Below the pieces are notes generated by a model. It was not told where the DNA came from, did not search any database, and worked only from the letters and a program-made list of their open reading frames with translations. From the IMG/VR virus record IMGVR_UViG_3300025313_000023, positions 1-50,058 of that record: 50,058 bases of DNA. One strand, given 5' to 3'. Shown piece after piece: positions 1-8,571 of the stretch. How positions within the stretch are numbered: position 1 is the first letter of the stretch; each line of letters begins with the position of its first letter. A program made the translations under genes and the position numbers. Source of the DNA: a virus.

Positions 1-397
1 CCCCCCCCTGCCACTCCTCCGCCGAGACGATCTCGGCCCCGAAGTTGGCGAGGTAGGCGAACTGATCATCAGTCATGTTCAGCAGGATCGTGGCCGCCTT
101 CTCGTCAATCTCATCGCTCCCCTGACCAAGCATGAGGGCGGCCGTCTGATAGCGGGCGATCAGCTCCTGCATGCCCTTCTCCCAGGCGGCCTGATCGATC
201 TCGCCCGTGCCGAGCCGTTGCGTCAACTTGGCCGCCTTCTTGCCCATGTCGTCCTGCAGGAACTGGAGGCCATCCAGCGACTGCTTCCGGCGCGGCAGGG
301 CGAGAAAGTAGCCAGCCTTCGTCGCCCGGGCGATCAGGCCACGATCTAGCCCGGGGGCCTCAGAGACGAGATCATCGATCAGTCGGTCAAGTTCCAT
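1..397 (-). CDS. Minor head (Mu F-like) protein, N-terminal part, cut by contig end
   Basis: The frame is open from ATG 397 to the window edge. Because bases 7-132 repeat at 49933-50058, it continues into the frame ending at 49658. Joined across the circle the protein is 221 aa. The N-terminal half is mostly helical and charged (motifs RATKAGYFLALPRRKQSLDG and GSDEIDEKAATILLNM). The C-terminal half carries the Cys-containing segment typical of Mu gpF/SPP1 gp7-like minor head proteins, which sit inside the portal vertex and help load the head. It overlaps the preceding 58-aa gene by 11 bp. The six C residues at 1-6 do not match the other end and are probably an assembly artefact. Family assignment is by resemblance of the C-terminus and by position in the head operon. 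Confidence 0.75.
   Translation of the reverse strand, partial: MELDRLIDDLVSEAPGLDRGLIARATKAGYFLALPRRKQSLDGLQFLQDDMGKKAAKLTQRLGTGEIDQAAWEKGMQELIARYQTAALMLGQGSDEIDEKAATILLNMTDDQFAYLANFGAEIVSAEEWQGG
7..132. repeat. Terminal direct repeat, left copy (circular contig overlap)
   Basis: Bases 7-132 are identical to 49933-50058 over 126 bp. The repeat lies inside one continuous reading frame, the expected outcome when an assembler closes a circular or circularly permuted molecule with a fixed-length overlap. It is not evidence for a physical terminal repeat. Confidence 0.95.
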
Positions 398-563
398 TGC
401 GCTTCTGCTTCGGCTTGCGATGCTGCTTGCGCTTGATCGGCGCCGTGTGGATCAGCCCGAACATAAAGCTCTGACCGACGAGGCCCGAGAACGTCATCGC
501 TCCACCGAAGCGACGGACAAGCCTCGTGAACGGCAGGAGCTGGATGCCGCGCATCAACCTCAT
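387..563 (-). CDS. Small basic protein, 58 aa
   Basis: ATG at 563 follows a good ribosome site (GGAGG, spacing 5). The frame gives 58 residues. There is a central moderately hydrophobic stretch (GAMTFSGLVGQSFMFGLI) followed by a strongly basic tail rich in Lys/Arg (KRKQHRKPKQKRNGT). The start overlaps the stop of the 73-aa gene as ATGA, and its stop lies 8 bp inside the minor head gene, so translation is probably coupled. The function is unknown. Its position in the head operon and its basic tail could fit a DNA- or membrane-associated virion component, but nothing specific shows this. Confidence 0.55.
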   Translation of the reverse strand: MRLMRGIQLLPFTRLVRRFGGAMTFSGLVGQSFMFGLIHTAPIKRKQHRKPKQKRNGT

Positions 564-781
564 CGTTTCCTCCGCGCCTGACGATACAGCCGCTTGGCAG
601 CGTCGAGCTCAGCATCCAGAGCGGCCGCCGCCTGCCGCTTATCCCGACGGTCGGGAGACTCGCTCTCGGGCTCGACGAGCTTCTGCTTCAAGGCGATGGC
701 CATGAAGATCCCAAGCTCATCGGCCGTGATTGCCCGTAGGCTAGCGGCCAACTGTCGGAGCGCGGCGGATCGTCGGCTCAT
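560..781 (-). CDS. Small helical protein, 73 aa, head operon
   Basis: 73 residues, highly charged and almost certainly helical (runs of Ala, Arg, Glu, Asp), with a C-terminal basic end (AKRLYRQARRKR). Start and stop both overlap neighbours by 4 bp (ATGA), the usual sign of translational coupling. No family is recognised. The palindrome TCCCGACGGTCGGGA, found elsewhere in the genome, lies inside this gene at 642-656. Confidence 0.6.
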   Translation of the reverse strand: MSRRSAALRQLAASLRAITADELGIFMAIALKQKLVEPESESPDRRDKRQAAAALDAELDAAKRLYRQARRKR

Positions 782-1359
782 AGCAGGCCTTTCCGGCGCG
801 CGATGGCCCTTCGATAGGATGCCAGCCTGTTGGCACGGTGACTTGCAGATTGCTTATGGCCTAAGGCATTCCTATTCCCGGTCATCCTTGTTCTCAGGAG
901 GGTTTTGTGGGCCTCCGAAAGAGGCACGCCCGCTTTGTACCTGTTGGAAAGGATGCGGCAGCGGCGTAATTCATTCGAGCCTTCCTCCGTCATTTGGTGT
1001 CGCCTGCCCGTGTTCGCTTCGCTCATTCTCCGTCGCTCTTCTTCCGTGTGCGGTCGACTTGGTCTTCCTATAGCGGCCGCTCTCATCTTCGCCTTTGCCG
1101 CATCCGAGTGAACGAAAGAAAATCCCGCTGCACCTCCAGGGCTACGATTCGTTAGAGGATGACCAATTGCCCTGAGTCGACCTATCCAATACTTTTCTCG
1201 TTCCAGCCCCAATCGGCGGGATAAATAGACACCCAAGACAATCCACTGCCACGTGGGATGAACCGTGCGATGCTTTTTGCGGCGGGCTGCTGCATCGACC
1301 GTGTAGCCGACATACCACACAGAGCTTCCCTCAACAAGGCCGTACACGAAGTGTCTCAT
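778..1359 (-). CDS. GIY-YIG homing endonuclease with NUMOD3 motifs
   Basis: 193 aa. The N-terminus has the GIY-YIG signature (FVYGLVEG then WYVGYT, residues 4-20) followed by a conserved Arg and an E-containing segment (EREKYWIGRL). The second half carries NUMOD3-type DNA-binding repeats (HTEEERRRMSEANTGR near 105-120 and LSEAHKTLLRTRMTGN near 147-162). Free-standing GIY-YIG/NUMOD3 nucleases nick or cut DNA and copy themselves into cognate phages. It sits between two head genes with ATGA-type joins to both, so it rides on the late head transcript. It is probably mobile cargo rather than a virion protein. Confidence 0.85.
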   Translation of the reverse strand: MRHFVYGLVEGSSVWYVGYTVDAAARRKKHRTVHPTWQWIVLGVYLSRRLGLEREKYWIGRLRAIGHPLTNRSPGGAAGFSFVHSDAAKAKMRAAAIGRPSRPHTEEERRRMSEANTGRRHQMTEEGSNELRRCRILSNRYKAGVPLSEAHKTLLRTRMTGNRNALGHKQSASHRANRLASYRRAIARRKGLL

Positions 1360-3971
1360 CAGAAAATGGATAACACCTCCAGATCGTCTTGCTCAATGGC
1401 GTCCAGTTCCTGTTGGAGCATAGCATGAAACGCCGCTTGCCTAAGTTCAAGCTGTTCTCGCAAGCGCTGCTCTTCCTCTTCGGATCGGCGTTGCCACAAC
1501 TTGCGGAAGTACTGCGCCGTCCCCGCGATCAACGTGATCGGCGGAGCGGGGGGACCCACAAGGCCAACCACGTCGGCCGTCAGCCCGATGAGGGCATCCT
1601 GCACTACCAGGACGCCATGTTGTACCAGCGCTACGTTGTCCACCGACAGCGCAATGGTCGCGTCCTGAACGGAGAGGATCCCAGGAACTTCCAGCACGAT
1701 GTTGTCGGCCGCTAGTGCCAAGGCCGCATCGGATACGGCAATGACGTTGTGCTGGGTCAGGACCACGCTATCCGCTGCCAAGGCAAGGAGGGCGTCGGCA
1801 ACGACGAGAAGATTGTGTTGCGTCAGGGAGGGGGCTTCGGCAGAAAGCGCCAGCAACGCGTCCGCGACAGCGAGCGCGTTGTGCTGGGTCAGGACAGGAG
1901 ATTCAGCAGCAACTGCGAATAGCGCATCGGCCACAACCAAGATGTTGTGTTGAGTAAGTGCCGGACTCTCGGCCGCCAACGCTACTAGTGCATCGGCAAC
2001 GACCAGCACGTTGTGCTGCGTAAGAACCGGGGAGTCTGCCGACAATCCGAGAGCGGCATCCTGAACAACGATGGACGCGCCTGGCTCGTGTGCTGTGAGC
2101 GTCGGGCTCTCTGCGGCAAGCGCAATCAGCGCATCCGCAACCGCCAAGATATTGTGCTGCGTTAGCGCGGGGCTTTCGGCGGCCAAGGACAGCAGCGCAT
2201 CCGCCACCGCCAGCGCGTTGTGCTGAGTGAGTGTGGGAGTCTCGGCAGCCAGTGCCAACAAGGCGTCGGCGACTACCAAGACGTTGTGCTGAACCAGATC
2301 GGGACTCTCGGATGCCAGCGCCAAGAGCGCATCTTGCAGAACGAGCCCGACCCCGAGCGTGGGACTGTCAGCGGCCAATGCCAGCAAGGCGTCTGCAATA
2401 GCCAGGAGGTTGTGCTGCGTGAGAGCCGGACTGTCCGCTCCTAGTGCGAGTAGCGCGTCAGCAAGAACTAGAAGATTGTGCTGAGTAAGGGCAGGACTCT
2501 CGACCGCCAGGCCGATTGCCGCGTCTTGGACAACTAGAGCGATCCCTGAGCTGTATTCGATGTGGAGCTTGGCGGCCCAAGTGGTATCGGTTTCATAGTT
2601 CTGCACTTGTAAATCTCGGGCGCTATCGGCGGTGTGCTGCTCATAAATCATCACAAGTGCATTGTTTGACGCCCAACCACCCTGGTCAACGATCTCTTGA
2701 ACTATAGAGGAGAGGTCCGCCCCGTTTCCGGCCCCAGCAATCGTTGCCCCCCATTCCCATAAGGAGCCATTTGCAGCTCCGAGATTAGTAGAGTTCCATT
2801 GCACCGATGCCGTTGTACGAGATCGGGCATCAATATTGTTGGTCCCTGTAGTAAAAGTTCCTGGATTTGCAGCAAGTTCACCACGAAGTCGGTGTTGCGG
2901 CTCATCGCCAGTAGTGGCGGCGATGACAATGCCGACCTGAGCCAGATCAATCGTGGCCCCAACCGGAATACCCACAGTCGTCCATCGATAGCCCCCATGC
3001 TCGGTAGTGGCGTCAATTAGCATCGAGCCGCCGGCCACCGTCACAGTATCGTCGGTTGCCTGAAACGCGTCATCCGATCCCGTGCCCACCTGCTCATCAA
3101 TCGTCACGTCGATCTCAATGGGATAGTCCGCAGCCTGGAGCCATGCAATCGGGATGCGGTGCTCCACGAACAGATTGGGACCAGTCCTGCGTAGTCTGAA
3201 CGTCCCCAGCAACTCATCCTGGGCTTGGTCCTCGACCGGCGCGCCATTGGAACGTGGTAGATTGAACGTCCACAGGACTTCGCCTGTCCCCTGGTGACGG
3301 AATTCAATATAGCCCTGTGTATCGACTGGATTGTTGACCGCCCGATTCCACAGGACGCCGTTTACAAAGACGTTCAGATTGTTTGAGACTTGGAAGATGA
3401 ACTGCAACCGAGCTACAGGATTTCCACCCGCGATGATTTGAGCAGTTGGAGCAGGCCACCGCGAAGCCTGATCTACGACGAGCCGCTTGTCAAGCCTGGC
3501 AGTCTGCGTCTGCCAGCGGATGTCCATACCCGGACCGAATGCGCCCTGCCAAAACAGGACATCCTCGTTCTGGACGACCGCGCTCACCGACTGCGGGTTG
3601 GCGATAGCCTGAATCTGGTCTAGGTCGTTGGTGTACTGGAGCTGTTGCGACTGGAAGGCGACGCTCTCGCCAGTTCCCGGATGGACGTACTTGACGATCT
3701 GGCCGGAGGAGAAGTTGGCCAACGCGAATGCGTTGTAGCCAGCCTGCACCATCTCGAAGTCCCACGGTGCAGTGCCCGGCTGCCAGGCGGTGTTGATCTC
3801 CTGGTCCTCGGCAGGCCCATAGTGCATCGGGCCGATACCGATGTCCAGCATGAACTTACTAGGAATCGTGGGGTGCTGATGCTTGATGGAGTTGCGGAGA
3901 CGCGCAACAACCGTGGCACCAGGCCACAGTAGTTGCGCTCTGTCTCGGGCTTCCTTTGCGGGATGGGCCAT
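1359..3971 (-). CDS. Large structural protein with about fifteen 22-residue tandem repeats
   Basis: 870 aa. Residues 1 to about 475 form a beta-rich virion-type region (MHYGPAEDQEINTAWQPG near 50-65; a late segment ending in KLHIEYSSG seen in many phage structural proteins). Residues from about 478 to 815 are around fifteen near-identical units of usually 22 residues with consensus VVADALLALAAESPALTQHN. A basic, helical tail of about 50 residues ends the protein. The gene lies between portal-linked and minor head genes, so it is likely a head fibre, decoration or surface-adhesion protein. The repeat region looks like an extended rod with variable copy number. Start ATG 3971 has no clear ribosome site. 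The structural role is inferred from position and composition, not from an identified family. Confidence 0.75.
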   Translation of the reverse strand: MAHPAKEARDRAQLLWPGATVVARLRNSIKHQHPTIPSKFMLDIGIGPMHYGPAEDQEINTAWQPGTAPWDFEMVQAGYNAFALANFSSGQIVKYVHPGTGESVAFQSQQLQYTNDLDQIQAIANPQSVSAVVQNEDVLFWQGAFGPGMDIRWQTQTARLDKRLVVDQASRWPAPTAQIIAGGNPVARLQFIFQVSNNLNVFVNGVLWNRAVNNPVDTQGYIEFRHQGTGEVLWTFNLPRSNGAPVEDQAQDELLGTFRLRRTGPNLFVEHRIPIAWLQAADYPIEIDVTIDEQVGTGSDDAFQATDDTVTVAGGSMLIDATTEHGGYRWTTVGIPVGATIDLAQVGIVIAATTGDEPQHRLRGELAANPGTFTTGTNNIDARSRTTASVQWNSTNLGAANGSLWEWGATIAGAGNGADLSSIVQEIVDQGGWASNNALVMIYEQHTADSARDLQVQNYETDTTWAAKLHIEYSSGIALVVQDAAIGLAVESPALTQHNLLVLADALLALGADSPALTQHNLLAIADALLALAADSPTLGVGLVLQDALLALASESPDLVQHNVLVVADALLALAAETPTLTQHNALAVADALLSLAAESPALTQHNILAVADALIALAAESPTLTAHEPGASIVVQDAALGLSADSPVLTQHNVLVVADALVALAAESPALTQHNILVVADALFAVAAESPVLTQHNALAVADALLALSAEAPSLTQHNLLVVADALLALAADSVVLTQHNVIAVSDAALALAADNIVLEVPGILSVQDATIALSVDNVALVQHGVLVVQDALIGLTADVVGLVGPPAPPITLIAGTAQYFRKLWQRRSEEEEQRLREQLELRQAAFHAMLQQELDAIEQDDLEVLSIF
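1480..2540 (-). repeat. Coding tandem repeat, 66-bp period
   Basis: About fifteen tandem units, mostly 66 bp (22 codons), encode the V/A-A-D-A-L-L-A-L-A-A-E/D-S-P-x-L-T-Q-H-N repeat of the 870-aa protein. Two units (around 2060-2100 and 2330-2360) are length variants with the TQHN end replaced. Codon usage varies between units, so the protein repeat is older or more strongly kept than the DNA repeat. Confidence 0.9.
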
Positions 3972-3990
3972 CTTTGTTGGGCCCGGACGA

Positions 3991-4362
3991 CTAGGTCGGG
4001 TCGGCTACTTCAACGTCCCACACCGGAACGTCCACCGTACCGCCGCTCGTCAGCGCCTGCGAGGTGCAGGTCGTGACGAAGAGAAGGGTGGAACTGCCCG
4101 AGATGGCCAATGCAACGTGAGTTGCCGTTCCGGTGGTGTCAATGGGAACGGCTGACTTGGCGGACATCCGAACCTTGCGGCCGTTCGTGTCTCCATTCGA
4201 GATGGTGAAGTCACCGCCCGCCATCACGACATCCGCCAACTTGAACGTGGCCGACATCTCAGTATAGGTCGTCGGCTCGGCATTGCAGACCGTCATCAGC
4301 GTGGAATCGTTGATGATCTCCAGTAGTCCATCCAACACCACATCAGCTGCTGACTTCGCCAT
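3991..4362 (-). CDS. Small virion structural protein (head decoration-like)
   Basis: 123 aa, beta-rich, beginning MAKSAADVVLDGLLEI and ending VPVWDVEVADPT. Similar short proteins with this start and end are frequent beside portal genes in tailed phages and are usually annotated as structural or head-decoration proteins. It begins 20 bp inside the preceding 65-aa frame. The spacing in the portal-to-minor-head block supports a virion role. No catalytic motif is visible. Confidence 0.65.
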   Translation of the reverse strand: MAKSAADVVLDGLLEIINDSTLMTVCNAEPTTYTEMSATFKLADVVMAGGDFTISNGDTNGRKVRMSAKSAVPIDTTGTATHVALAISGSSTLLFVTTCTSQALTSGGTVDVPVWDVEVADPT

Positions 4363-4540
4363 CGCTGTTCTCCTTGGCCTCTTCCTGGCCCTGTATCTCG
4401 GATCTTCCTCGGATGGTCACGCTCTGCACCTCCAGAACGTAGTGCATGTCCCCGGAGATGGACTCCAATACGGTGGTGCTACTGTCCGGCGACGTGCTCT
4501 CCGAATCTGGAGACTCCGTCTTGCTGTCGCTGTCGCTCAC
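4343..4540 (-). CDS. Acidic Ser/Asp-rich small protein, 65 aa
   Basis: 65 residues; the first third is almost only Ser, Asp, Glu, Pro and Thr (DSDSKTESPDSESTSPDSS). A short beta-like segment (MHYVLEVQSVTIRG) and an acidic tail follow. ATG 4540 overlaps the portal stop as ATGA, so translation is probably coupled to portal. The function is unknown. Confidence 0.6.
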   Translation of the reverse strand: MSDSDSKTESPDSESTSPDSSTTVLESISGDMHYVLEVQSVTIRGRSEIQGQEEAKENSDGEVSS

Positions 4541-6492
4541 GTCTGCTCCTTGCGCCTGATGCGCTTTGTGGCCTGCTTCACTCGGCCCTGTCCGTCCCGG
4601 GCCGTGACTTCCAACTCCTCGACCATCTCTGGGAATTCTACCTGGATTGCCGGGAGGTTGATAACCGGCACAGGGATCTCTCGCATGGCCGCGGTGCTGA
4701 GCGCCTCCGCCGCACCCGACAGGACCAGAGCAGCGGAGGCGATGCGATCCGCAGCCTCCTTCTGGTCCGCCATGAGCCCGAGCTGATCGTCCGACGGGCG
4801 AAGTTCAACCACGACCGGCCAGCCGGCGACCTCCATCATCGCCTTGCCGAGCCGACCCAGTTCGCCGAGGGCCTTCGCCTGCTCGGGTGCGAGCTGAACA
4901 ATCCTCGGCTCATCCTCAGCATCGGCCATCAGCTCAAGGTCCTCCGCCGCCTTCCTCATCGACGCCAGTGCGGAGGCTTGCCCGCTCGAAGCCTCGACGA
5001 ACGACAGGGCGCTGGTAATGGCCTCGTCCACGATGGTGTTCTTCACCTCTTCCTCGCTTTCCTTACCGATCATCTGGCGGACGATCTCCGGCGTGACGTC
5101 GGCGGCCGTCGCAGTTTCTGGAGCAGCCGGCCCCGGCGGTTCGGCGGCACCGGGCACGGTCTGAGCCTCGTCGGTCGGCTTCTCCTCGTCGGCCAGACTC
5201 TCGTCGACCGTGGTGTCCTCCTCAATGAACTCCCGAGGCAATTCGTCCTTGTCCACGAGAAGCTGGCGCCCCTGGTCCGGCTTGATCACGAGCCCATTGA
5301 CCAGAGCAACCGTAGCTGTCGCGTCGTTCAGGAACATCGTTGAGCGCCGCTCCATCTCGGTCAGGTCCTTCTCCTGGAAGGCGAACGTCGTCTTGTCGTC
5401 CAGCACCCATTCGTTGATCTCGTGCGTGAACTGCTTATCCCATGACGCGAGGCCGAGCGCCTCCGCCTTCTCTGCGATCACCCTCGACTGCGCCCCCGTC
5501 CCGAGGGCCCGCGTCGCGACAAGATCGGGGTCGAGAAGCTGTGGATCGATCCCGATGGCGTTGGCGTAGATCAGATAGGCGTTGCGGCGCTCCTTCTCGG
5601 CATCGAAGCCATCGGGGATCTCAGCGAAGGGGATCGATGCCACGCTCGGCGTTGATGTCGGATCGATGGCACCCATGACCACCGAACCCATGTAAGTGAC
5701 GTAGCCTTCATCGGCCCGCTGTTCCTTCGCCGAGGTGATGACCTCCTTGATCTGCTTCGTTGACACACCATTGACGATGTGCAGGCCGAGGACACGCGAG
5801 CCCGTAACCTTCTCCAGCAAATATCGCTCTATCGCCTCCATCTTGCAAATCGTCCTGTATGCGCGCGCGGAAGCGCTGTGGCCGACCCCGTTCCAGAGCT
5901 CGGCCTGATCTGGCATATCCGAGATGGCGATGATCTCTTCCGTCTTCAGGACATGCTCGACACCGCGCCTGTCACGGTAGATGGCAGGATAGTCGGGGTC
6001 GCCTGTGCGCACGACCCTAAAGGTGTCGAGGTGGACGAGCCCAATGATCCGGCCCTTCGCCCGGACGATCTCGATGAACGCTCCATTCTCGGTGAGCAAG
6101 AACGCCTGCAGGTGCTTCGCCAGGCCATGCACCCAGCCGCGGCCGGCGTCGAACTGCAGCAGAAGCTCCTGGGCCCTACGACTTCGGGCCGGGATCTCGC
6201 TGTCGATGTCCCAGCTCTTCGCCGCCATCTTCGTGATCGCCTTCGAGATGGCATTGGCCCACTGGCTCTCTCGGAAGAGCGTCTGCCAAAGCTGCCAGTC
6301 CCGCCCGGGTGTCCAGTACGGGAGGAGCGCCGGGCCCTCGCTGCCGGCGAGCGGGAAGTAGAAATGCAGGACCCCCGACTGGGCGGGCATGACATCGTGA
6401 GCTGTGACGCTGCGTTTGATAACTTCGGGGTCAGCCGCTTTGGCGGCCGCAACGCGGTCCGACTGCACTCTGCCCGATGCTGATCGAGACAT
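4537..6492 (-). CDS. Portal protein
   Basis: 651 aa from ATG 6492. That start is preferred over the in-frame GTG two codons upstream because AGGAG lies 5 nt before the ATG. Residues 50-420 look like a phage portal: W/Q-rich entry (YWTPGRDWQLWQTLFRESQW), a middle RDRRGVEHVLKTEEIIAISD segment, and a region with ANAIGIDPQLLDPD. The portal forms the ring through which DNA enters the head. The C-terminal 220 residues are an acidic Pro/Glu/Thr-rich, helical extension longer than in simple portals. It is placed directly after the large terminase, the canonical order. Confidence 0.85.
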   Translation of the reverse strand: MSRSASGRVQSDRVAAAKAADPEVIKRSVTAHDVMPAQSGVLHFYFPLAGSEGPALLPYWTPGRDWQLWQTLFRESQWANAISKAITKMAAKSWDIDSEIPARSRRAQELLLQFDAGRGWVHGLAKHLQAFLLTENGAFIEIVRAKGRIIGLVHLDTFRVVRTGDPDYPAIYRDRRGVEHVLKTEEIIAISDMPDQAELWNGVGHSASARAYRTICKMEAIERYLLEKVTGSRVLGLHIVNGVSTKQIKEVITSAKEQRADEGYVTYMGSVVMGAIDPTSTPSVASIPFAEIPDGFDAEKERRNAYLIYANAIGIDPQLLDPDLVATRALGTGAQSRVIAEKAEALGLASWDKQFTHEINEWVLDDKTTFAFQEKDLTEMERRSTMFLNDATATVALVNGLVIKPDQGRQLLVDKDELPREFIEEDTTVDESLADEEKPTDEAQTVPGAAEPPGPAAPETATAADVTPEIVRQMIGKESEEEVKNTIVDEAITSALSFVEASSGQASALASMRKAAEDLELMADAEDEPRIVQLAPEQAKALGELGRLGKAMMEVAGWPVVVELRPSDDQLGLMADQKEAADRIASAALVLSGAAEALSTAAMREIPVPVINLPAIQVEFPEMVEELEVTARDGQGRVKQATKRIRRKEQT

Positions 6493-6528
6493 CGCCACTC
6501 CTGGGAGGACCTGACCGCGTCTCCGCTA

Positions 6529-6558
6529 AGGATAGCACAATCGCGCGCTGCCGCGCAA
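6529..6558 (-). promoter_or_regulatory. Candidate sigma70-type promoter before portal
   Basis: On the minus strand there is a -35 TTGCGC (6553-6558), an 18-bp spacer and -10 TATCCT (6529-6534) with a TG extension. It lies in the 80-bp gap between terminase and portal, about 35 bp before the portal ATG. The 9-mer CGATTGTGC just upstream of the -10 also occurs at two other promoters. Confidence 0.5.
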
Positions 6559-6574
6559 CGTCAGGGAAGAGAAA

Positions 6575-8071
6575 TCACAGGGCGAGCCTCGCCGCGGTGT
6601 GGCAGGCCATGCTGAGGCACACTGCCAGGTCCACCTTCAGGTCCGGGTCGCGCTGCACGATCCGCATGCGCCGGCCGTCCGTGTCCAGCTTGCGGCCAGC
6701 GTTCTCGAGGTGCTGGCGCAGATCAGCATTGCCATCGTGCATGACGCCGCGCGCCAGGATGCGATCGAACAATGCACGATCGGCCTCAATCCGGTCGGCC
6801 CCTTGGCTGAACTCCATGAACCACGCCAGCCCTTCCTTGGCGAGCTGGGTGCAGTCCGAGTGGAGCTGGTAGGGATCGTAGGGCACGGCGGCCACAGCGT
6901 GAGTTTCGCACAGACGGCGGAGGGTTGGAATAGGACCATTGGCCGCGTGGAAGTCAAGCTTCTTGCCGGGCTCCGCCTGCCATTTCCGCACGATCCGGAC
7001 CATGACATCGTCCGGCCGCTGCGGCTGCATCGAGACACCCACCAGGCCGAAGCAGTCTGGCATCCCTGACGTGCGGCCGATGGCGGCGTCGAGAGCGATG
7101 ACGATCGGCGTCCGGTCGTCCAGCGGCGGCACGACGCCCCGGCACTCGTCCCACAGGCTGATCGTTGGCAGGAAGGCCTCGGTGTCCGCCACGTCTACCT
7201 GGACGCCTTCGAGTAGGAGCTGGATCTCCGACTCGCTCAGGACCTGCGATCGCTCCTCGATGAACCCAGCCGTCAGGTGGGCCAGGTTGTCTCGGGTCGG
7301 GAGGTTTACCATCCGGCGGTCGAGCTTGTAGCGGAGCCTCGGGTCCTGCAGGCGCTGCTCCTTATCCTCGGGGATCGGGCCAGTGTACTTGAACATCCAG
7401 CTGCCGCGGGGAAGCGGCGTCGTCGTGTACCATCGCTGCGGCTTCTCGCCATTCGGCCCGGGCACGCGCACCCGGCCATGAATGACCTTGAGCGCCGCGT
7501 CCGTCCTGTGCCGCCGGATCTCATCGAAGTGCCAGAAGTTCAGGTTCGGTCCCTCCCACGCCTGGACGTCCGATTCCTGCATCCCGCCGATGAAGACGGC
7601 CGCCCCTGTCAGGAAGACGAGCGTAAAGGGTTTCTGGGGCTCCCAGCTCGCAGAGGCCCGATAGCGGTGCCGCTGGATCACCAGGTCCCAGGGGATCCAC
7701 CTCCGGAGCTCGGGCCATAGACTGCGCTTTAGGTGCTCGAAGTCGGGGGAGGTCAGGGCACCATCGCAGCCAGCCTTGCAACGCTCAAGGTCACGGATGA
7801 TGCCTGAAACCGTTTTCCCCCCTCCTTCTCCCCCGAGTGCCCAGAGGTTCGTGACCGCCCCGTCCTGCACCCAGCCGAGCTCGGCCTCGGAGTGCGGCTC
7901 ATACGCGTAGCCCGTCTCGCTGTTGCGGTAGTCGCTGATCGTGGGCCAGGAGATGCCGTGCTCAGCCTTCTCCTTCGTCTCGCGGATGCGCTTCTTGGCC
8001 TCGACCCAAGCCTCCGCCATCATCTGCTCCCAGGCGTGAGGAGACAGGCCGAGGTTGATAGGGGCGGTCAC
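6575..8071 (-). CDS. terL: Large terminase subunit (ATPase/nuclease)
   Basis: 498 aa from GTG 8071, overlapping the small-subunit stop as GTGA. Walker A is GGEGGGKT (residues 80-87) and Walker B is LNFWHFDEI with D183/E184. The C-terminal half contains a nuclease-like strand with VIALDAAIGRTSG near 315-330, a second acidic site AVPYDPYQL and a final SMACHTA region, as in RNase H-fold terminase nucleases. The enzyme packages DNA through the portal and cuts it into unit lengths. Length and neighbours are typical. Confidence 0.92.
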   Translation of the reverse strand: MTAPINLGLSPHAWEQMMAEAWVEAKKRIRETKEKAEHGISWPTISDYRNSETGYAYEPHSEAELGWVQDGAVTNLWALGGEGGGKTVSGIIRDLERCKAGCDGALTSPDFEHLKRSLWPELRRWIPWDLVIQRHRYRASASWEPQKPFTLVFLTGAAVFIGGMQESDVQAWEGPNLNFWHFDEIRRHRTDAALKVIHGRVRVPGPNGEKPQRWYTTTPLPRGSWMFKYTGPIPEDKEQRLQDPRLRYKLDRRMVNLPTRDNLAHLTAGFIEERSQVLSESEIQLLLEGVQVDVADTEAFLPTISLWDECRGVVPPLDDRTPIVIALDAAIGRTSGMPDCFGLVGVSMQPQRPDDVMVRIVRKWQAEPGKKLDFHAANGPIPTLRRLCETHAVAAVPYDPYQLHSDCTQLAKEGLAWFMEFSQGADRIEADRALFDRILARGVMHDGNADLRQHLENAGRKLDTDGRRMRIVQRDPDLKVDLAVCLSMACHTAARLAL

Positions 8072-8571
8072 TTCTCCGCCGCCCGCTGCTGGTCATAGAA
8101 CATGCCGACCATCTGCTCGAACTGCTCGGTTGCCGGCAGACCCTTCTCCTTGGCCTCTCGGCGCCAGTCGAAGATCATCGGCGCATCCAGACCGAGCAGG
8201 CGGGCCCGGCGCTCCATGATCCGCAAGCAGCGGTCCATCGCCTGCATTCTGATCTTCTCATCCGGGGCGGGTTGCTTGAGAAGGGCGAGCGCCATGGGGT
8301 AGGCCACATCGAATAGAGCATCCAGGCGCTCGACCTCCAGGGTGCGGAGTTCCTTGGCCGGCTCCTGGATCGTCGCGGCGAGAAGGTCACTGACCGCCTT
8401 CCAAGACGCCTGCGGAGAGTTGTAGCCAAGTTCGTCCGCGATCGCCGCGTAAGACCGGCCCGACTTGCGCAGCTCGAGGGCCCGAGTCGCTCGCTCTTTG
8501 GCCGCCAATCGGCGGGGTGATGTCGGACCCTCCCCCCCGCGCCGGCGGCTCTTGCGCTTCAACTTAGCCAC
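8068..8571 (-). CDS. terS: Small terminase subunit-like protein
   Basis: 167 aa from GTG 8571. A basic N-terminus (KLKRKSRRRGGE) is followed by an HTH (ELRKSGRSYAAIADELGYNSPQASWKAVSDL, about 33-63) and a long helical region, the layout of small terminases that recognise packaging sites and oligomerise. It directly precedes the large subunit with a 4-bp overlap. The start overlaps the upstream gene's stop by 8 bp. Confidence 0.75.
   Translation of the reverse strand: MAKLKRKSRRRGGEGPTSPRRLAAKERATRALELRKSGRSYAAIADELGYNSPQASWKAVSDLLAATIQEPAKELRTLEVERLDALFDVAYPMALALLKQPAPDEKIRMQAMDRCLRIMERRARLLGLDAPMIFDWRREAKEKGLPATEQFEQMVGMFYDQQRAAEK

Noticed and set aside
7-132. Physical direct terminal repeat of the virion DNA
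   Set aside because: Length and position within one gene fit an assembly overlap of a circular map better.
379-615. 78-residue frame near the left end
   Set aside because: Its overlapping 58-aa frame has the better RBS and stop/start coupling on both sides.
1480-2540. CRISPR-like regular repeats
   Set aside because: 66-bp period is entirely coding, with no separate spacers.
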